A stretch of DNA of 32,281 bases from Sphingomonadaceae bacterium (GCA_947454135.1 CANGJI010000030.1:1-32281), one strand, 5' to 3'; positions 1 through 7,747 are shown, counted from the first letter of the stretch. Numbers and translations are program-made. The notes: generated by a model not told the origin, from the letters alone.

Positions 1-2
1 CA

Positions 3-731
3 GGCGACTGGCGCCTGACCCACCGCCGCTATGTCATCGAGGGCAATACCAATCGCCCCAATACCGCCATGCGCGGCGATGGCAGCCTCGATCTGGCGCA
101 CTTCGTGGCGAACGGCGGCAAGCAGGCAGCCGATCCGGGCCGCGCCCTGCTCGCCTACCACGCCGCTGAAATCGCCGCCCAATCCAAGCGAGCCGCCGCC
201 ATGACCGAACCCGCCGATGCCGCACTTCACGATGCACTCGCCCGAGCCGAGATCCACGATCTGTGCATGGCCTACGCCCGCGGCGTCGACCGCGCGGACC
301 GCGCACTGCTCGCATCGATCTTCAGCGATGACTCCGTCGTCGTCAGCGGCGCGGTCAACGACAGCGGCGCAGAGTTTGCCGCGAAAATCTGCGATTTCGT
401 CGAAGGCGCCCTCACCATGTGCTTCCACTCGGTCGCCAACGAATGGATCGACGTGCGCGGCGATGAAGCGCTCGGCGAGCATTACGCCATCGCTCACATG
501 GTGATGAACGGGCAGGACGTGACCACCGGCGGGCGGTACATCGACCGCTATGTGAAGCGCGGCGGCCGGTGGCTGATCCGCAGCCGCACCTTCGTCTGCG
601 ACTGGAACACCTCGCACCCCACCACGCTCGAACGCGGGGGCTTCTACGCCGCGCTCGAAAACTGGGGCTGCTTCGGCAAGGCCGACCCCGTCTACGCCCA
701 CTGGGAATCGCTGGACGGCGCAACCACCTGA
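3..731 (+). CDS. Tandem SnoaL-like (NTF2-fold) protein, 5' end cut by the window edge
   Basis: The frame is open from the left edge to the TGA at 729-731. The first visible residues (GDWRLTHRRYVIEGN) are the typical last strands of a SnoaL domain. After a roughly 50-residue linker with no stop, a second full SnoaL domain begins near 201 (MTEPADAAL). This second domain carries Tyr, then Asp five residues on (AYARGVD), and a later His (FHSVANEW). That Tyr/Asp/His pattern is the one I recall for BaiE-type steroid dehydratases and related SnoaL_4 lyases. No convincing Shine-Dalgarno precedes the ATG at 201, which favours a two-domain polypeptide, but a separate start at 201 would give a protein of normal family size (176 aa). 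It sits 10 nt before the SDR gene. The role, dehydratase or isomerase on a ring substrate, is inferred; the fold is fairly sure. Confidence 0.75.
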   Translation, partial: GDWRLTHRRYVIEGNTNRPNTAMRGDGSLDLAHFVANGGKQAADPGRALLAYHAAEIAAQSKRAAAMTEPADAALHDALARAEIHDLCMAYARGVDRADRALLASIFSDDSVVVSGAVNDSGAEFAAKICDFVEGALTMCFHSVANEWIDVRGDEALGEHYAIAHMVMNGQDVTTGGRYIDRYVKRGGRWLIRSRTFVCDWNTSHPTTLERGGFYAALENWGCFGKADPVYAHWESLDGATT

Positions 732-741
732 AAGGACTGAC

Positions 742-1488
742 ATGGGTAAAATGAACGGGCGCGTCGCACTGATCACTGGCGGGGCGTCGGGCCTCGGCGC
801 GGAAGACGCACGCGTCTTGGCGCGCGAGGGCGCGCATGTGGTCATCACCGACATGAATGCGGCGCTGGGAGCCGAAGTCGCCGCTGAAATCCCCGGCGCG
901 GTGTTCCTGCAGCAGGACGTGCGCGACGAAGCGCGCTGGGGCGAAGTCGTGGCCGAGACGATGGCGCGCTTTGGCCGGCTCGACACCCTGGTCAACAACG
1001 CGGGCCTCGTCCGCTTCGCCGATGTCGAGACGATGTCCTACGACGAGTTCCGCCTGCAGATCGATGTCATGCTCGGCGGCACATTCCTCGGCTGCCGCGC
1101 GGCCATTCCGCACATGAGCCGCGACGGATCGGGCTCGATCATCAATATGGCCTCGGTTGCGGGGCTCAAGGGGATCAGCGCGATCCCGGCCTATACTGCC
1201 GCGAAGGCGGGCATCATCGGGATGACGCGCTCGATCGCGGTGCATTGCCAGGAAGCTAAGAACCGCATCCGGGTGAACGCCATCGCGCCGGGCGGCATCG
1301 TCACGCCGATGACCGCGCAGGCATTGGCCGAGTTGCCCGATGACCACGCCGGGCTCGATCAGGCCCACAACCATGGCATGGGCCAGCCGATCGATATCGC
1401 CAACATGGTGCTCTACCTCGCGAGCGACGACGGCCGCCACATCACTGGCACGACCATCACCATCGACAACGGCGAAACCATGAGTTGA
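742..1488 (+). CDS. SDR-family NAD(P)-dependent oxidoreductase
   Basis: A classical short-chain dehydrogenase of 248 aa, normal for the family. The nucleotide-binding motif TGGASGLG lies at residues 12-19, with an Asp at 37 after strand 2, which usually means NAD(H) preference. NNAG is at 85-88, and the catalytic residues are Ser138, Tyr151 and Lys155 (YTAAK). The C-terminus (ITGTTITIDNGETMS) is the usual substrate-loop and closing region. AAAGGA just before the ATG is a good ribosome site. It probably oxidises a secondary alcohol on a ring intermediate, for example a hydroxysteroid or a dihydrodiol-type product, because it lies between a SnoaL protein and a Rieske oxygenase. The substrate is inferred. 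A GC-rich hairpin follows, so this may be the last gene of the upstream transcription unit. Confidence 0.9.
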   Translation: MGKMNGRVALITGGASGLGAEDARVLAREGAHVVITDMNAALGAEVAAEIPGAVFLQQDVRDEARWGEVVAETMARFGRLDTLVNNAGLVRFADVETMSYDEFRLQIDVMLGGTFLGCRAAIPHMSRDGSGSIINMASVAGLKGISAIPAYTAAKAGIIGMTRSIAVHCQEAKNRIRVNAIAPGGIVTPMTAQALAELPDDHAGLDQAHNHGMGQPIDIANMVLYLASDDGRHITGTTITIDNGETMS

Positions 1489-1497
1489 GCGAGGCAT

Positions 1498-1527
1498 GGG
1501 GTGGCGGGACCAAGGCCCTGCCACCCC
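1498..1527 (+). terminator. GC-rich hairpin after the SDR gene
   Basis: GGGGTGGC (1498-1505) pairs perfectly with GCCACCCC (1520-1527), extended inward by GGG/CCC with one bulged T. It lies 9 nt after the SDR stop and before the Rieske promoter region. The following bases (TCTCAATTCC) are not a real T-tract, so intrinsic termination is possible but unproven. Confidence 0.4.
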
Positions 1528-1569
1528 TCTCAATTCCGCTAGGTTCGCGCCCGATCCTCTAGACGGATA

Positions 1570-1597
1570 TTAAAACCGGCAGTATTGCCTGTTTTTA
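1570..1597. promoter_or_regulatory. Imperfect inverted repeat upstream of the Rieske oxygenase operon
   Basis: TTAAAACCGGCA (1570-1581) faces TGCCTGTTTTTA (1586-1597) across GTAT, with 10 of 12 arm positions complementary. It is the most AT-rich patch in the 137-nt gap before the first Rieske gene, 28 nt upstream of its ATG. Its size and dyad suit a LuxR-, TetR- or IclR-type operator. The LuxR-type regulator at the end of this same operon is the natural candidate to bind it. Binding is inferred; I saw no second copy in the window. Confidence 0.4.
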
Positions 1598-1625
1598 GAA
1601 AACGACCCATCGGGAGAGTCGAGAC

Positions 1626-3056
1626 ATGCTCGAAATGATCCGCGAGCACGGACTGCCGGACGCGCTCGGCACGGCAAATTCATCCGGGCGCTGCCCCGAT
1701 GCACCGAGCGTGCAGGAGATCGTGGCGAAAGACCTCGTGCCCCCGCCCGCCGTGCTGACCTTCGAACAGCCCGCCGATCTCGGCACCGCTCCCATCGCGG
1801 TCGACCGCTACTTCGATCCCGCAATCTTCAAAGCCGAGATCGAGAAGATCTGGAAGTGCACCTGGCAGTGGGTCTGCCGTGAGGACCACATTCCGGAGCC
1901 GGGCGACTTCTACACCTACGAAGTCGCACACCTCTCCTACGTCGTCGTGCGGCAGCAGGACGGCAGCGTGAAGGGCTTCGTCAATTCGTGCCTGCACCGG
2001 TCGACCAAGTTCAAGCGCGGCGAAGGCGTCGGCTCCGGCGATGATCTGCGCTGCCCCTACCACGGCTGGACGTGGAGCAACGACGGCGCGCTGAAATCGG
2101 TGCCCTGCGCGTGGGACTTCGCGCATGTCGATCCTGCCAGGACGAACCTGCCCGAAGTGCGCGTGGGCCACTGGGGCGGCTTCGTGTTCATCAATCCCTC
2201 GCAGGACGGGCCGAGCCTCGAGGAATTCCTCAGCCCCCTGCCCGAGCACTTCAAGGACTGGGACATCGCGAACCGCCACGTCTCGGTCCATGTCGCCAAG
2301 GAGCTGCCCTGCAACTGGAAGACCGCGCAGGAAGCCTTCCTCGAATCCTACCACGTGCTCGAAACCCACCCGCAGCTGCTCAAGGGCGTGGGCGATGCCA
2401 ACGTGCAGTATGATTGCCATTCGGACCACGTGACGCGCTTCTACGCTGCGAGCGGGGTCAACTCCCCCCACCTTGCCCAGCCGCTGAGCGAGGAGGAACT
2501 GCTCGCCACGATGATCCTCGGCGACGGGGATTCCCGCGGCGATGCGCTGACCGTCCCGCCCGGCGAGACCGCGCGCACGGTCATGGCGCGGCACTTGCGC
2601 GGCGTGCTTGGCGCACAATACGGCGCCGATCTCTCCGCCGTCTCCGACAGCGAGATGATCGACACCATCGAGTACCACGTATTCCCCAACATGGTGCTGT
2701 TTCCCGGCCTCTCGCTGCCGATGGTCTACCGCTTCCGCCCCATCGGCAGCGATCCTGAACGCACCTTGTTCGAGATCCTGTTCCTGCGCCCCAATCCGGC
2801 GAATGGCCAAGCACCCGAACCGCCCGAGCCATACCATGTGGCCGAGCACGAGAGCTACGCCTCGGCCCCCGGCTTCGATGCGGCGATGGGCCACGTCTAC
2901 GATCAGGACACCGACAACCTGCGCGCGCAGCAGCAGGGCTTCCGCGCCAGCGCGACCGGCGTCCAGCAGCTCGGCAACTATCAGGAAGCGCGCATCCGCC
3001 ACTTCCAGATGGTGATCGACAAGTACCTCCAGGCCCAAGGCGAGACTGGGGAGTGA
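1626..3056 (+). CDS. Rieske non-heme iron oxygenase, alpha subunit (aromatic ring-hydroxylating dioxygenase family)
   Basis: 476 aa. The Rieske [2Fe-2S] site is Cys122-x-His124 and Cys143-x2-His146 (CLH, CPYH). The mononuclear iron site in the C-terminal domain has His243 and His248 in ESYHVLETH, with Asp428 in QDTDNLRAQQ as the likely third ligand. The bridging acidic residue before the first His is Glu rather than the Asp of naphthalene dioxygenase, as is usual in this subfamily. The start at 1626 has GGGAGAG upstream. No beta subunit, ferredoxin or reductase is encoded in the window, so electrons must come from elsewhere. The enzyme would hydroxylate or demethylate a ring substrate; the substrate is unknown. 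The next gene (SnoaL) starts 5 nt after the stop, so the two are probably cotranscribed. Confidence 0.93.
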   Translation: MLEMIREHGLPDALGTANSSGRCPDAPSVQEIVAKDLVPPPAVLTFEQPADLGTAPIAVDRYFDPAIFKAEIEKIWKCTWQWVCREDHIPEPGDFYTYEVAHLSYVVVRQQDGSVKGFVNSCLHRSTKFKRGEGVGSGDDLRCPYHGWTWSNDGALKSVPCAWDFAHVDPARTNLPEVRVGHWGGFVFINPSQDGPSLEEFLSPLPEHFKDWDIANRHVSVHVAKELPCNWKTAQEAFLESYHVLETHPQLLKGVGDANVQYDCHSDHVTRFYAASGVNSPHLAQPLSEEELLATMILGDGDSRGDALTVPPGETARTVMARHLRGVLGAQYGADLSAVSDSEMIDTIEYHVFPNMVLFPGLSLPMVYRFRPIGSDPERTLFEILFLRPNPANGQAPEPPEPYHVAEHESYASAPGFDAAMGHVYDQDTDNLRAQQQGFRASATGVQQLGNYQEARIRHFQMVIDKYLQAQGETGE

Positions 3057-3061
3057 CGGCG

Positions 3062-3580
3062 ATGGCCTTCGACCTCGAAGCGGAAGTCCGCGATCTCGCC
3101 GCCCGGCGCGACATTCACGATTGCCTGTGCCGCTACATGCGCGGGCAGGACCGGCTCGATCCGGCGCTCCACCGCAGCGCCTTCCACGATGACGCGTGGG
3201 TCGATTGCGGCCTGATGAACGGGACGGCGGACGAGTTCGTGGCCTTCGCGCAAGGGTTCCTCGGCGATATCGAGGCAAGCCAGCACATCATCGGGCAAGT
3301 CCAGCTGAGCGTGAACGGCGGTGCCGCCTCGGGCGAAGTCTACTTCTTCGCATGGCACCGCCTCCACGAGGACGGTGTCCCCACCGACCTTCTCGTCGCC
3401 GGTCGCTACATCGACGAATACGCCTGCCGCGATGGCGACTGGCGCATCGTGCGCCGCCGCGAGCTGGTCGACTGGGCGAAGAGCACCCCCGCCGCCGACC
3501 AGTTCCTCAAGGACAACGCGTTGCCGATGGGCGCCCGCCGCGGCGCCGATTTCAGCCAAACCCGCAACTGGCCGGTTTAA
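3062..3580 (+). CDS. SnoaL-like (NTF2-fold) protein
   Basis: 172 aa with a start chosen at ATG 3062, because GGGGAG lies 8-10 nt upstream; a GTG at 3053 is too close to that site. Tyr25 and Asp30 (RYMRGQD) followed by His75 (ASQHIIG) repeat the BaiE/SnoaL_4 Tyr-x4-Asp...His arrangement. GRYIDEY and GDWRIVRRRELVDW are the usual final strands. It is a small cytosolic alpha+beta barrel that could dehydrate or isomerise the product of the preceding Rieske enzyme. A structural, beta-subunit-like role is the alternative, since ring-hydroxylating dioxygenase beta subunits share this fold, but the retained polar pocket residues favour catalysis. It lies between a Rieske gene and a VOC gene with short gaps. 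Confidence 0.88.
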   Translation: MAFDLEAEVRDLAARRDIHDCLCRYMRGQDRLDPALHRSAFHDDAWVDCGLMNGTADEFVAFAQGFLGDIEASQHIIGQVQLSVNGGAASGEVYFFAWHRLHEDGVPTDLLVAGRYIDEYACRDGDWRIVRRRELVDWAKSTPAADQFLKDNALPMGARRGADFSQTRNWPV

Positions 3581-3592
3581 GGATACTGCCCG

Positions 3593-4147
3593 ATGCTCCC
3601 CATTTCCGTCACGCCCGGACAGACCGGCCCTCACCTGATGCAGGCCGCCTTCATCGTCGAGGATGTTGAAAAGGCAGCGCTCGCCTGGGTCGCCGCAACC
3701 GGGATCGGGCCGTTCTTCCTCGTGCCGCATATCCAGCTGAACGAGGCGCGCTATCGCGGCGCGCTGGTCGACGGGATCGATTTCTCGGTGGCCATCGCCC
3801 AGTCTGGCGGGGTGCAGGTGGAGCTGATCCAGCAGCACTGCGACAACCCCAGCGCCTACCGCGATACCGTGCCCAAGGGTCAGGAGGGCTTCCACCACTT
3901 CTGCATCTACACCGATGACTACGACGCGGTGGTGCAGCGCTACACCGATCAGGGCTTCGCCGTCGCGGTTGCCGGCCAGTTCGGCGAGATGCGCTTCTGC
4001 TACATCGATACCGCACCCGCGCTCGGCTGCATGATGGAGATCGTCGAGCAGGACGAGAGCCAGACCGCCGCCTTCACCCGCATCGCCGAGGGCGCACAGG
4101 GCTGGGACGGCGTGACCGACCCGATCCGCCCGCTCTTCCCCGCCTGA
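3593..4147 (+). CDS. VOC-superfamily (glyoxalase_4-like) protein
   Basis: 184 aa with two beta-alpha-beta-beta-beta modules. The first strand, QAAFIVEDVEKA, starts the first module, and EGFHHFCIYTDDYDAV starts the second. Likely metal ligands are Gln17, Glu77 (VQVELIQQ), His101 or His102 and Glu149 (CMMEIVEQ), the arrangement seen in glyoxalase_4-type enzymes such as epimerases and lyases. AAGGA lies upstream of the ATG. It is 12 nt from the preceding SnoaL gene and clearly part of the same operon. It is shorter than a typical two-domain extradiol dioxygenase, so I do not call it one. Isomerase, lyase or epimerase activity on a pathway intermediate is possible; the reaction is unknown. Confidence 0.85.
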   Translation: MLPISVTPGQTGPHLMQAAFIVEDVEKAALAWVAATGIGPFFLVPHIQLNEARYRGALVDGIDFSVAIAQSGGVQVELIQQHCDNPSAYRDTVPKGQEGFHHFCIYTDDYDAVVQRYTDQGFAVAVAGQFGEMRFCYIDTAPALGCMMEIVEQDESQTAAFTRIAEGAQGWDGVTDPIRPLFPA

Positions 4148-4167
4148 ATTCGAAGGACCACCACGCC

Positions 4168-4608
4168 ATGTCCGTTGCTTGCCCCATTGACGACCGTTTC
4201 GCGATCCAGGACGTCCTCGTCGCCTATGCCAACGCCGTCGATCACATCGGCAATATCGAAGGCGTGCTTGACGTCTTCGTGGAAGACGCGGTGTTCGATC
4301 TTTCCGGCATCGGCCTTGCGCCGGTGAACGGGCATGAAGGCATCCGCGCCTTCTTCACCAACGTCTTCGCCAACATGGCGAACCACGCGCACTATCTGAC
4401 GAACTTCGCGATCACCGCCTATGCCGGCGATACCGCCTCGATCCGCGCCTACGTGATCGGCATGGGCGTGGGCAAGGACGGACGGGCCGTCACTGTCAAC
4501 GGCCGCTACTACTTCGACGTGGTCCGCACCGCCGCTGGCTGGAAGGCCAAGCGCTACACCATGGACTTCCTCATGCCGCTGAGCGGCACGCTCGAAAACG
4601 CCCAGTAA
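4168..4608 (+). CDS. SnoaL-like (NTF2-fold) protein
   Basis: 146 aa, one complete SnoaL domain with almost no C-terminal tail, unlike the other SnoaL proteins here. Tyr20 and Asp25 (AYANAVD) keep the same five-residue spacing as in the others, and His73 or His75 (ANHAHYLTNF) fills the later histidine position. GRYYFDVVRTAAGWKAKRY forms the last strands. GAAGGA lies upstream of the ATG. It is 20 nt after the VOC gene and 14 nt before the second Rieske gene. It is probably a lyase or isomerase in the same pathway. Being shorter and divergent, it is unlikely to be a recent duplicate of the 3062 protein. Confidence 0.88.
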   Translation: MSVACPIDDRFAIQDVLVAYANAVDHIGNIEGVLDVFVEDAVFDLSGIGLAPVNGHEGIRAFFTNVFANMANHAHYLTNFAITAYAGDTASIRAYVIGMGVGKDGRAVTVNGRYYFDVVRTAAGWKAKRYTMDFLMPLSGTLENAQ

Positions 4609-4622
4609 GCTGGAGAGCCCCG

Positions 4623-5966
4623 ATGGCCGACTACATCACCATTCCCGATCCCGCCGCGAACTACCCCACCAGCCCCGACGCCGAATTTCCGCGCGCGCGC
4701 GGCGACGCGATCACCGGCGAGCGCTACACCTCGAAGGAATTCGCGCAGGCCGAATGGGAGAAGATGTGGACCCGCGTCTGGCACCTCGGCGGGCGCGTCT
4801 CGCAGCTTGAGGAAGCGGGCGATTTCATCACCCACAACTTCCTGCGCCAATCGGTCATCATGGTCCGCCAGAAGGACGGCGGCATCCGCGCCTTCCATAA
4901 CGTCTGCCGCCACCGCGGAAACCGCCTGGTCGGCACCGTCGAAGGCGGCGTCAACGAGCACTTCACCTGCCCCTATCACGGCTGGAAGTGGAACATCGAC
5001 GGCGCGCTGGATTGGGTGCAGGACGAGGAAGACTTCGCTGAAGGTTCCCCTTGCGGCAAGCTGCGGTTGAAGGAAGTGCCCTGCGAAACCTGGGGCGGCT
5101 TCATCTTCTACAGCTTCGACCCGAATGCAGTGCCGCTGCTCGAATACCTGCACCCGATCCCGACCCTGCTCGGCAACCGCGATCTCGCCTCGTGGAAGCG
5201 CGTCGTGTGGCGCACGCTGCGGGTCAACACCAACTGGAAGTTCGCCTCGGACAATTTCAACGAAGCCTACCACATACCCGCAGTGCACCCGCAGTTCGAG
5301 GGCATGATCGACGATCACTACTCGACCACCGTGTTCGAGATGTACCCCAGCGGGCACAACCGGATGATCGAGAAGCTCCAGCCCTCCAGCCGCTATCCCG
5401 ATGCGCAGCAAGTGAAGCCGCTGTGGGCCGACGTGCTCAAGGAATGGGGCCTCGACCCCGCCGAGTTCGAAGGCCGCGCGCAGGAGGGCCGTATCGCGCT
5501 CCAGCAGGCACGGCGCAAGCTCGGGCCGGATCGCGGCTTTGCGCACTTCGACAAGCTCAGCGATGCGGAACTGACCGACCAGTTCCACCACACCTGCTTC
5601 CCCAACCTGACGCTGACGGGGACGCCGGAGGGCCTGCACGTGTTCCGCACCGAGCCCGACATGGAAGATCCCAACTGGTCGACCTTCGACTACTGGTACC
5701 TATCGCCCGAAGTGAAGGGTCAGGAAATCCCGACGCTCTACGGCATGCGCCCCTGGGTCGATGCCGAGCATCAGACCGGCGAGTTTGCGGCCTATCAGGC
5801 CGAGATCAAGCAGGGCGACTTCCTGATCCAGGACCTCGAGGTGGCCGTGAGCCAGCAGCAGGGCCTGCACTCGTTGGGCTTCGACAAGGCCTACCTCGCG
5901 GGGCAGGAAACCCGCGTCCACCGCTTCCACGAAGTGCTCAACGACTACATCGAAGGGCGGCGCTGA
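4623..5966 (+). CDS. Rieske non-heme iron oxygenase, alpha subunit (second copy, divergent)
   Basis: 447 aa. Rieske ligands are Cys95-x-His97 (CRH) and Cys116-x2-His119 (CPYH). The catalytic iron site has His217 and His222 in NEAYHIPAVH, and Asp404 in IQDLEVAVSQQQ is the likely third ligand. It aligns with the first Rieske protein only in these motifs and differs in the N-terminal extension, so the two probably act on different intermediates. The start at 4623 follows GGAGAG. The nearby SnoaL gene is the only possible small partner; no ferredoxin or reductase is in view. The gene closes the run of catabolic enzymes, and a 9-bp hairpin follows before the LuxR-type gene. Confidence 0.93.
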   Translation: MADYITIPDPAANYPTSPDAEFPRARGDAITGERYTSKEFAQAEWEKMWTRVWHLGGRVSQLEEAGDFITHNFLRQSVIMVRQKDGGIRAFHNVCRHRGNRLVGTVEGGVNEHFTCPYHGWKWNIDGALDWVQDEEDFAEGSPCGKLRLKEVPCETWGGFIFYSFDPNAVPLLEYLHPIPTLLGNRDLASWKRVVWRTLRVNTNWKFASDNFNEAYHIPAVHPQFEGMIDDHYSTTVFEMYPSGHNRMIEKLQPSSRYPDAQQVKPLWADVLKEWGLDPAEFEGRAQEGRIALQQARRKLGPDRGFAHFDKLSDAELTDQFHHTCFPNLTLTGTPEGLHVFRTEPDMEDPNWSTFDYWYLSPEVKGQEIPTLYGMRPWVDAEHQTGEFAAYQAEIKQGDFLIQDLEVAVSQQQGLHSLGFDKAYLAGQETRVHRFHEVLNDYIEGRR

Positions 5967-5983
5967 ACGGCGCTGCCCCGCCT

Positions 5984-6006
5984 GCCTGCCCGCCACGCGG
6001 GCAGGC
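5984..6006 (+). terminator. Hairpin between the second Rieske gene and the LuxR-type gene
   Basis: GCCTGCCCG (5984-5992) and CGGGCAGGC (5998-6006) form a perfect 9-bp stem with a 5-nt loop, 17 nt after the oxygenase stop. No T-tract follows. It may attenuate read-through into the regulator gene or stabilise the upstream mRNA 3' end. Confidence 0.4.
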
Positions 6007-6049
6007 ACACTGACCCGCCAACCGGGCGTGACGAAGGAGGAGGATAAAG

Positions 6050-6949
6050 ATGATCAGCCTGAAGGGCCACGCCCCCACTGCCCCGGTCGCACCGCAATTG
6101 GTCCCGGCCGCCCCTCTCCCGCAGGCCATTGCGCCGACGTGGGATGCCAGAGCCCGGGAGACACGCGGCCAGTCGCAGCGCACCGCGTTTTCCGCCGAAA
6201 CCATCGACAGTGTGCGCATCCGCTGCCCGGAGGACGTGCGCCGCGTAGCCGAGGCGCTCCACGGCCTTGCCATGGCGCACGACTTGCGCGCCGCGCCCGC
6301 ACACAACATCGCCGACAAGCGCACGCCGACCGACGCCGAGGGCAATATCCTCGCTCGCGACGTGTTCGGCTGGACCGACCGCAAGGCGTGGTGGCGCAAT
6401 TCGCGCATCGCGCTGGATTCGCCGATTACTTCCGCCTGCCGGTTTGAAAGCGAACCGTTCTGGGTCAATGCCGGCGGCTTCCGCACGCGCCAGCCCAATC
6501 ACTACCTCTCCGCGATAGACCTCGCCAATTTCGAGGCGCGGGCCATGACGCGGGCGGCGATCGTCGTCCCGGTTCACCTGCCCTTCGGCCAGATCGGCGC
6601 GGTCAGCTTCAACCCGGTCGATCCTTCCATCGACGATCTGGAGCAGCTCTTCCTCACCCATGGCGATGCCCTGGGCACCTATGCCCGCACCTTCATCGCG
6701 AGCTACGTTCACGTGATGGGTTCGGTCCAGGCGCTACCGCCGGGCACGCGCCTCTCCAAGCGCGAGGTCGAGTGCCTGCGCTGGGCGGCGGTCGGCAAGA
6801 CCGATCTGGAGATGAGCATGATCATGAACCGCAGCCGGGCCACGGTGCGGTTCCATATCTACAACGCCTCGGTGAAGCTCAACGCTGTCAACCGTAGCCA
6901 GACCGTCTTCAAGGCGGCCCAGCTCGGATACATCTCGCTCAACCACTGA
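6050..6949 (+). CDS. LuxR-family transcriptional regulator (solo, divergent sensory domain)
   Basis: 299 aa. The C-terminal residues 234-296 are a canonical LuxR/GerE helix-turn-helix (LSKREVECLRWAAVGKTDLE, then TVRFHIYNASVKL). Residues 50-220 look like a distant autoinducer-binding-type domain (WWRNSRIALDSPITSACRFE), preceded by a Pro/Ala-rich N-terminal extension of about 45 residues. No LuxI synthase is in the window. AAGGAGGAGG before the ATG is a strong ribosome site. Its position at the end of the oxygenase operon suggests it controls these genes, perhaps by sensing a pathway compound rather than a homoserine lactone. The dyad at 1570-1597 is a candidate site. The family call is secure; ligand and targets are inferred. 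Confidence 0.88.
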   Translation: MISLKGHAPTAPVAPQLVPAAPLPQAIAPTWDARARETRGQSQRTAFSAETIDSVRIRCPEDVRRVAEALHGLAMAHDLRAAPAHNIADKRTPTDAEGNILARDVFGWTDRKAWWRNSRIALDSPITSACRFESEPFWVNAGGFRTRQPNHYLSAIDLANFEARAMTRAAIVVPVHLPFGQIGAVSFNPVDPSIDDLEQLFLTHGDALGTYARTFIASYVHVMGSVQALPPGTRLSKREVECLRWAAVGKTDLEMSMIMNRSRATVRFHIYNASVKLNAVNRSQTVFKAAQLGYISLNH

Positions 6950-6958
6950 CGGCCGGCG

Positions 6959-7747
6959 TCAAGCAGGCCGGAACGCCGGTTTGCGTTTGCCAAGGAATGC
7001 AGCGACCCCTTCCCGGCCTTCGGCTCCTGCCGCGGCCTTGCTGATCGACTGCCCTTCGAGCGCGAGGTGCGCGGCAAGCCCCTGCGTCTGGCCTTCGCGC
7101 AGCAGCCACCGCACCGTACCCAGCGCCGCAGTGGGTGCATCGGCGAGCTTGCCGGCAACAGCCGCCGCATCGGCAGCAAGCTCGGCTGGCGCGACGACCC
7201 GCGTCACCAAACCGAGCGCCTGCGCATCCACGGCGGAGACGCGCCGGTTCGTCAGCAGCATCTCCTGAGCCGCGCGCATGCCGATCACGCGGGGGAGCAG
7301 CCAGCTCATCCCGCCATCGGGCGTGAGGCCAATTGCGGTATAGGCCGCCGTAAAGTGTGCCTCGGAGCTCGCCAGCACGATGTCGCCTGCCGCAGCAAGG
7401 CTGAGACCGGCGCCAGCAGCCGGACCGTTGACCACGCAAACCAGCGGCTTTGCCATTTCGGCAAGCACGAGCACCGCCTCGTGAAGCTTGCCCGCGAGGG
7501 ACTGGATGAAGGCACCCGCGCCGTCGCCCGCAGCCGCGAACTCGGCAATATCTCCGCCGACGCAGAACATCCGGCCAGCGCCCGTAAGCACCACGCAGCG
7601 CGCGGCGGGATCGGCAGAGACGGCCAGCGCGGCGGCCAGCAGGTCCTCGGCCAGCGCCATGTTGATCCCGTTGCCCTGCTCCGGGCGATTGAGGGTCAGC
7701 GTTGCGACGCCGTTATCGATGGTGGTCAGGACAGTTGTCACCGGCAT
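6959..7747 (-). CDS. Enoyl-CoA hydratase/isomerase (crotonase), PaaG-like
   Basis: 262 aa crotonase. The oxyanion-hole region is CVGGDIAEFAAAG (residues 62-74) and NGPAAGAG (108-115). The first catalytic Glu of rat enoyl-CoA hydratase is not conserved (LSLAAAGD), whereas Asp144 in GLTPDGGMSWLLPR corresponds to the Asp of PaaG-type isomerases. An isomerase role, shifting a double bond or opening an epoxide, is therefore more likely than simple hydration. Its start overlaps the end of the kinase gene by 10 nt, so it is the last gene of the SDR-dehydrogenase-kinase operon. It converges with the LuxR-type gene with only 9 nt between stops. Confidence 0.9.
   Translation of the reverse strand: MPVTTVLTTIDNGVATLTLNRPEQGNGINMALAEDLLAAALAVSADPAARCVVLTGAGRMFCVGGDIAEFAAAGDGAGAFIQSLAGKLHEAVLVLAEMAKPLVCVVNGPAAGAGLSLAAAGDIVLASSEAHFTAAYTAIGLTPDGGMSWLLPRVIGMRAAQEMLLTNRRVSAVDAQALGLVTRVVAPAELAADAAAVAGKLADAPTAALGTVRWLLREGQTQGLAAHLALEGQSISKAAAGAEGREGVAAFLGKRKPAFRPA

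Noticed and set aside
412..1533. Long minus-strand open frame opposite the SDR gene
   Set aside because: Arg/His/Ala-rich composition with no family resemblance; the plus strand encodes clear SnoaL and SDR proteins. It is a GC-rich shadow.
1680..3278. Long minus-strand open frame opposite the first Rieske gene
   Set aside because: No recognisable motif; the plus strand carries intact Rieske and SnoaL motifs over the same bases.
3593..4147. Extradiol ring-cleavage dioxygenase
   Set aside because: The VOC protein is short and starts with Gln rather than the His ligand expected in extradiol enzymes, so only a glyoxalase_4-like call is supported.
6947..6961. Bidirectional terminator formed by the two convergent stop codons (TGACG/CGTCA)
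   Set aside because: Only a 5-bp stem without T-runs; the symmetry follows largely from both genes ending in TGA.
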